Positions 60,104 to 64,000 of a stretch of 64,000 nucleotides of DNA are shown one piece after another. The first letter of the stretch is position 1. Every line of letters starts with the position of its first letter. This DNA is from Chamaecrista fasciculata (taxonomy: Eukaryota > Streptophyta > Magnoliopsida > Fabales > Fabaceae), in assembly GCA_003254925.1 (NCBI GenBank), contig QANZ01033976.1, positions 40,482 to 104,481 on the forward strand, read 5' to 3'. Made by a program: the position numbers and the translations under genes. The notes under the pieces were generated by a model. The model had not been told where the DNA came from and did no database searches. It saw nothing but the letters and a program-made list of their open reading frames with translations.

Positions 60104-63100
60104 ATGGATTCAAATAATCTGAAGCAATTTGATCGAGCCAAGGCCAACGATGGAGGATCCAACCCGAATTTTCGAAAGATTCGGGTCGTGGCCAAGGTTA
60201 GAGGATTTTCGGATCCGGAGGAAGAAGTTCTTAGCGATTCTTCAAAATCTCCGGACTGGATTTCGGTTACAGAGAGTTCTGAGGGAGTCGCAATCTCTTT
60301 CAGGTAAGAATCTTCGAGGTAGTCTTGTTCATGTTCAGTTAGATTATGGCGCTTGTTAGGATGAACGGTGAAACTGAGATTAGGAGTTTAAATTATATTT
60401 TAGGTGTGAAATTTTTGCGAATTGGAACTTATAGGTTTTGAATTTGAGGAATAATAGGCGAAAGTTGGACTATCTATCTGATTTTTGTCCTTTTGGATGA
60501 GCAAAGACTACATATATAAATATAATCATGGATAATTTTTAGTTTCAGTTAGATTGTGGTGCTGGTTAGGGTGAATGTTTAAGTTGAGATTTGGAGTTAA
60601 GTTGTTTTTTAGGTATGCGATTTTTGCGAATTGGAACTTACAGGTTTTGAAATTAAGGAGTAATAGGCGAAACTTGGACTATAATTCTTGTTCTTTTGGA
60701 GGAGTAAAGACTGCAGATACAAATATAGTTATGGATAATCTAATTTCAGTTTGATTATGGTGCTTGTTAGGGTGAACGTTGGAATTGAGATTTGGAGTTT
60801 AAACTAAAATTTTTAGGCGTGCAATTTTGTGAATTGGAATTTACAGGTTTTGAATGAAATTAAGTAATAATAGGTAAACTTGGACTATCTATCTGATTCT
60901 TGTGCTTTTGGAATTTACACGAAGAATTTGTTTCCTACCTAGATTTGAATTGGAATTCTCTTAGCTGTAGCGCAACGTCATTATATACCAGTCATTTTTC
61001 TGAAGAATTCTGTATCGTCATTCCTTGAACTCTTCATAGTTCATAACTATTATCTATCTCTCACACACAAGCTAATCTTTTTGCTGCAGTTCTAAAGAGT
61101 CTTGTTTAGTGGACTATTGCTATGGGAACAAGGAAGAAAATGAAATAATCCATTCAAGAGATGTGAAGCCTCTCATATCAGCAGTTTTTGAAGGCCATAA
61201 TAGCACTGTTATTGCAATTGGAGCAAAAGGCAGTGGGAAGACTCATGTAATTCAGGTTTGACTCCAATGTTGATACTGGATTTTTATTTTTATTTTCCTT
61301 GAACAATCTTGATTGTTACTTTATGATAAATTCTGTTCTATTTGTGTATTAACAATTAATATTCCTTTTGATTTTCAAGGGCTCTACTGAAACACCTGGT
61401 TTGTCAGTGCTTGCCATCACTGAGTTTCTTTCAGTGGCTGAGAAAAGCGGTACATCTGTTGCAGTATCATTCTATGAGGTTGATCATCAGGAGCACGTTG
61501 TTGATTTATTAAATCCAGAACAACCGACTGTTTCAGTTTATGAAGGCAGAGGCCGGATGCAGTTTAAAGGCCTTTCTCAGGTGATTATTTGATAAATGAT
61601 ACTTACTAGTTTATCCCACCAGTCAACAAAAATTTCTTATAAAGCACGGACACTTTATTTTGAGGGAGCGTCCTTGTGTTTGACACATGTCTATGTCCGA
61701 CACAGTACGACATATACTTGACCCATGTTCAAGAATCTCAAAATTTAAAATTTCCTATAAAGCAGGGATGAAGAGAATTTTCTGTAAAGTAGGGGGACTT
61801 TATTTTTAGGGAGTGATTATTTGATAAATGATACTTACTAGTTTATCCCACCCACTAGTCAACAAAAATTTCTTATAAAGCACGGACACTTTATTTTGAG
61901 GGAGCGTCCTTGTGTTTGACACATGTCTATGTCCGACACAGTACGACATATACTTGACCCATGTTCAAGAATCTCAAAATTTAAAATTTCCTATAAAGCA
62001 GGGATGAAGAGAATTTTCTGTAAAGTAGGGGGACTTTATTTTTAGGGAGTGCTACCGTATTTGACACGTGTCTTTATCCTTCACAATACAACACATGCTC
62101 GATACATGTCCATGAATATCAAAATTTAAAATCATTTTTCTGCGGCTCCAATACATTAAAAATTAGAAATAAATTTATGTATATTACATACTTTACAAAT
62201 AGATATTGTAATTCTTAAAGTTTTCATCAAAATTTATGGATATTTAATTGTCTCACCTTTTTGTCTACTATTAAAATTACATCTATATCTATACTATATT
62301 ATATGTGGGAGGAGCCTTCTGGTCATCCTCCCAATTATACTAAGATAAAAAATTATATGTAATTAAAATAAGAGAAAACTTATTATTTGGTCCCTTCTTT
62401 TTTACTGAGTCAACGATTTAGTTCCTAACTTATTTTATATACATATTTGCGTGCCCATTAAGGCAGGCAAAGCCCCTAATTACATATATACATATATGCC
62501 TTGTTGTGTCAGAATTTAGCATGTCAGTGTGTTTGTTTCCGTATCTATACTGTGTTACTGTCTATTCCTCGTAGAAAATTCCAAAGATGCCACTGTATAA
62601 GTAATATGGGAGTTTTATTTTTCTTTTTTTTTTTAATGTTTATGTTTGCAGATCATTGTGAAATCCATTGCAGAGTTCCAAAAATTATGTTTCACAGCTA
62701 CTGCTGTTCCAAAGGCAGCTGTGAAAAATGGAAATGACCGTGCTTGTAGAAGCCATGTGGGATTAATAGTGCATGTCATTACCGATGTTGTTGGCCCAGA
62801 AACTGGTTATGTGGGCAAAATGAATTTCGTTGATCTGGCAGGTTATAATCTTTCATCTTATGAATCCCTAGTTTTTTTTTTTACTTTGACTACCATTTAT
62901 ATAAGTTTGAAACTGACCATTTTTCTATACTTTTCTCACCAGGATATGAAGGTGGTAGAAGGAAGAGTAGTGATAACTCTTCCCTGGCGGAGAGTAATAA
63001 AATTAACAATTCCATTTATGCTTTATTAAAAGTCTGTCATGCGTTGAGCAACAATGAGAATCATGTTCCCTATCGGGAAAGCAAACTTACACGCATGCTA

Positions 63101-63864
63101 CAGGATACCTTGAGAGGGACTAGCAGAATATTGATGGTTTTCTGCATGGTATGCAAATTTCTGATTAATTTATTTTTCTGCATTATTTTCTAAATTTCTG
63201 TTGTTAATTTTCGTTCTTGTGTTGATCATTTTCTTATCTATTTTGTGTGAATAGAAGCCTTCTTTTTGCCAAGACACTATCTACATGGCAAGCTTAGTAT
63301 CACGGTCATGTCAAGGGAATCATCGGGCAACCTTAGATTCCACAAAGAAAACTGGAAATTGCTCAGCAAGACTGATGCTGCCTACTTCTAGTAAGAGTCA
63401 GATGCTTAAGAGCGTTTCTTCTGCGGCTAAAAAATTAACCGGTTCTAGATCACAAATAAGTGAGAAGAAAACTACAGGTGTTAAAAAATCTGCCATTAAA
63501 GGAAGGTTTGTGGTTAAATTGTGTGTATATTCGGTTCAAATCTAAGTTGTATGTATGTATGTTTGGACACTAAAGTCTTTTTCCCCACTGTTACTTGAAG
63601 GAAATTATTTGATGAAGCAAATCATTCTGTTAAAGCTGAGAAGGTATCAATATCTCTTTCTTTTTTCCTCTAAATATGTATTATTGTCAAATTTCTAAAT
63701 ATGATGCATAGAATATCATACTTGAAGCAAAATTTGCACTGCAACAAAGCTAGAGTGTAATCTCTTTTCAGGCCTCATCTCCCTATTGCAGTATTGCTAC
63801 AGAATCCACAGAAAATATAATAAAAAAAAAAAAAACAGAGCCAAAGAAAATAGGAGGCATATGA
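60104..63864 (+). CDS. Kinesin-like motor protein (KIN-10-like), 3' part uncertain
   Basis: Exons: 60104-60303, 61090-61255, 61380-61580, 62652-62841, 62943-63148, 63255-63505, 63601-63643, 63772-63864; joins are in phase. Motor features: KIRVVAKVRGF strand, P-loop GAKGSGKTHV (residues 111-120; usual form GQTGSGKT), switch I region NDRACRSH instead of NxxSSRSH, switch II NFVDLAGYE, then INNSIYALLKVCHAL, VPYRESKLTRMLQDTLRGTS and MVFCM. The low-conservation motor with these changes resembles plant kinesin-10 proteins. After the motor the chain is Ser/Lys-rich and basic. It would move on or bind microtubules; activity is uncertain given the altered nucleotide pocket. The last exon reads into a TGA at 63862 just after a 13-A run, so the end may be a sequencing error or a further splice, and the gene may extend beyond the window. 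Confidence 0.85.
61581..62050 (+). repeat. Tandem duplication of ~235 bp in kinesin intron 3
   Basis: The block starting gtgattatttgataaatgat at 61581 recurs almost unchanged from 61815 and runs through tttatttttagggagtg in both copies. The first copy starts exactly at the splice donor (CAG|gtgatt), so the second copy carries a duplicated donor-like sequence (gagtgatt). It is nearly identical and so recent. Confidence 0.9.
62288..62480 (+). mobile_element. Miniature Helitron in kinesin intron 3
   Basis: Starts TCTATACTATATTATATG after an A (62287), and ends with an imperfect hairpin gcgtgcccattaaggcaggc and aaagcccCTAA, followed by T. 193 bp. The centre matches the Helitron at 36931-37110 (ataagagaaaa, tactgagtcaacgattta-like text, acatatttgcgtgccc). 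Non-coding. Confidence 0.85.
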
Positions 63865-64000
63865 AAAAAGAAAAATTGATAGGAAATACAGAGCTACATT
63901 AGCAAATACATGTTAAGTAATTTTATCTACAGATAGGAGTCATCCTTAGGAAAGATTATAGTCTATTAGGTACTAAATAAGCTGCATAACTCAGTTTTAT

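Noticed and set aside
1..64000. tRNA, rRNA or CRISPR features
   Set aside because: No cloverleaf-type tRNA, no rRNA-like sequence and no spaced repeat array was found by eye; eukaryotic context makes CRISPR irrelevant.

Overview
The window is nuclear DNA of a flowering plant, almost certainly a eudicot and possibly a legume (the legume call is a guess from repeat style and the P450 type). Support comes from spliced genes with GT/AG introns, a plant-type tripeptidyl peptidase II, a plant eL36 ribosomal protein gene with telo-box and site II elements, a CYP71-clan P450, a plant KIN-10-like kinesin, and AT-rich intergenic DNA full of Copia, LINE, Mutator-like, hAT and Helitron pieces. A single ambiguous N at 28557 and a 110-N gap at 36583-36692 show this is a draft scaffold.

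Layout: (1) 1-4080 is a decayed Copia element on the minus strand, with an unassigned GC-richer segment near its 5' end. (2) 4081-8207 is intergenic: a duplicated, broken piece of TPP2 intron 3/exon 4, then three terminal-inverted-repeat elements. (3) 8208-28649 holds 32 exons of TPP2 on the plus strand; all exon joins keep frame and give 1272 codons. Introns carry a LINE fossil, tandem repeats, a 1.35-kb Mutator-like element and a Copia piece ending at the N. The last roughly 100 codons of TPP2 are not found. (4) 28650-34302 is repeat-rich and includes a clean 809-bp hAT element. (5) 34303-36020 is the eL36 gene on the minus strand. (6) 36021-40617 is repeats: a Helitron, a 5'-truncated LINE with a 17-bp target duplication, and two Mutator-like MITEs. 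(7) 40618-44612 is a prolyl 4-hydroxylase-like gene with a C-terminal ShKT domain and replaced active-site residues. (8) 44613-52600 is nested inverted-repeat elements, one of which appears to carry a DUF26 (cysteine-rich repeat) fragment. (9) 52667-56157 is a two-exon P450 gene whose intron holds two foldback elements. (10) 56910-58743 is a LINE remnant with a solo LTR inside it. (11) 60104 to near the right edge is a divergent kinesin gene with a small Helitron in one intron.

The five genes have no evident shared pathway; they are ordinary neighbours on a chromosome. I see no new multi-gene system. The most interesting observations are: a triplicated exon 20 tail in TPP2 whose extra copies look like in-frame 30-nt cassette exons; the P4H-like protein lacking both the proximal iron-binding His and the 2-oxoglutarate Lys; a probable gene-carrying Mutator-like element; and several insertions whose target duplications can be read exactly.
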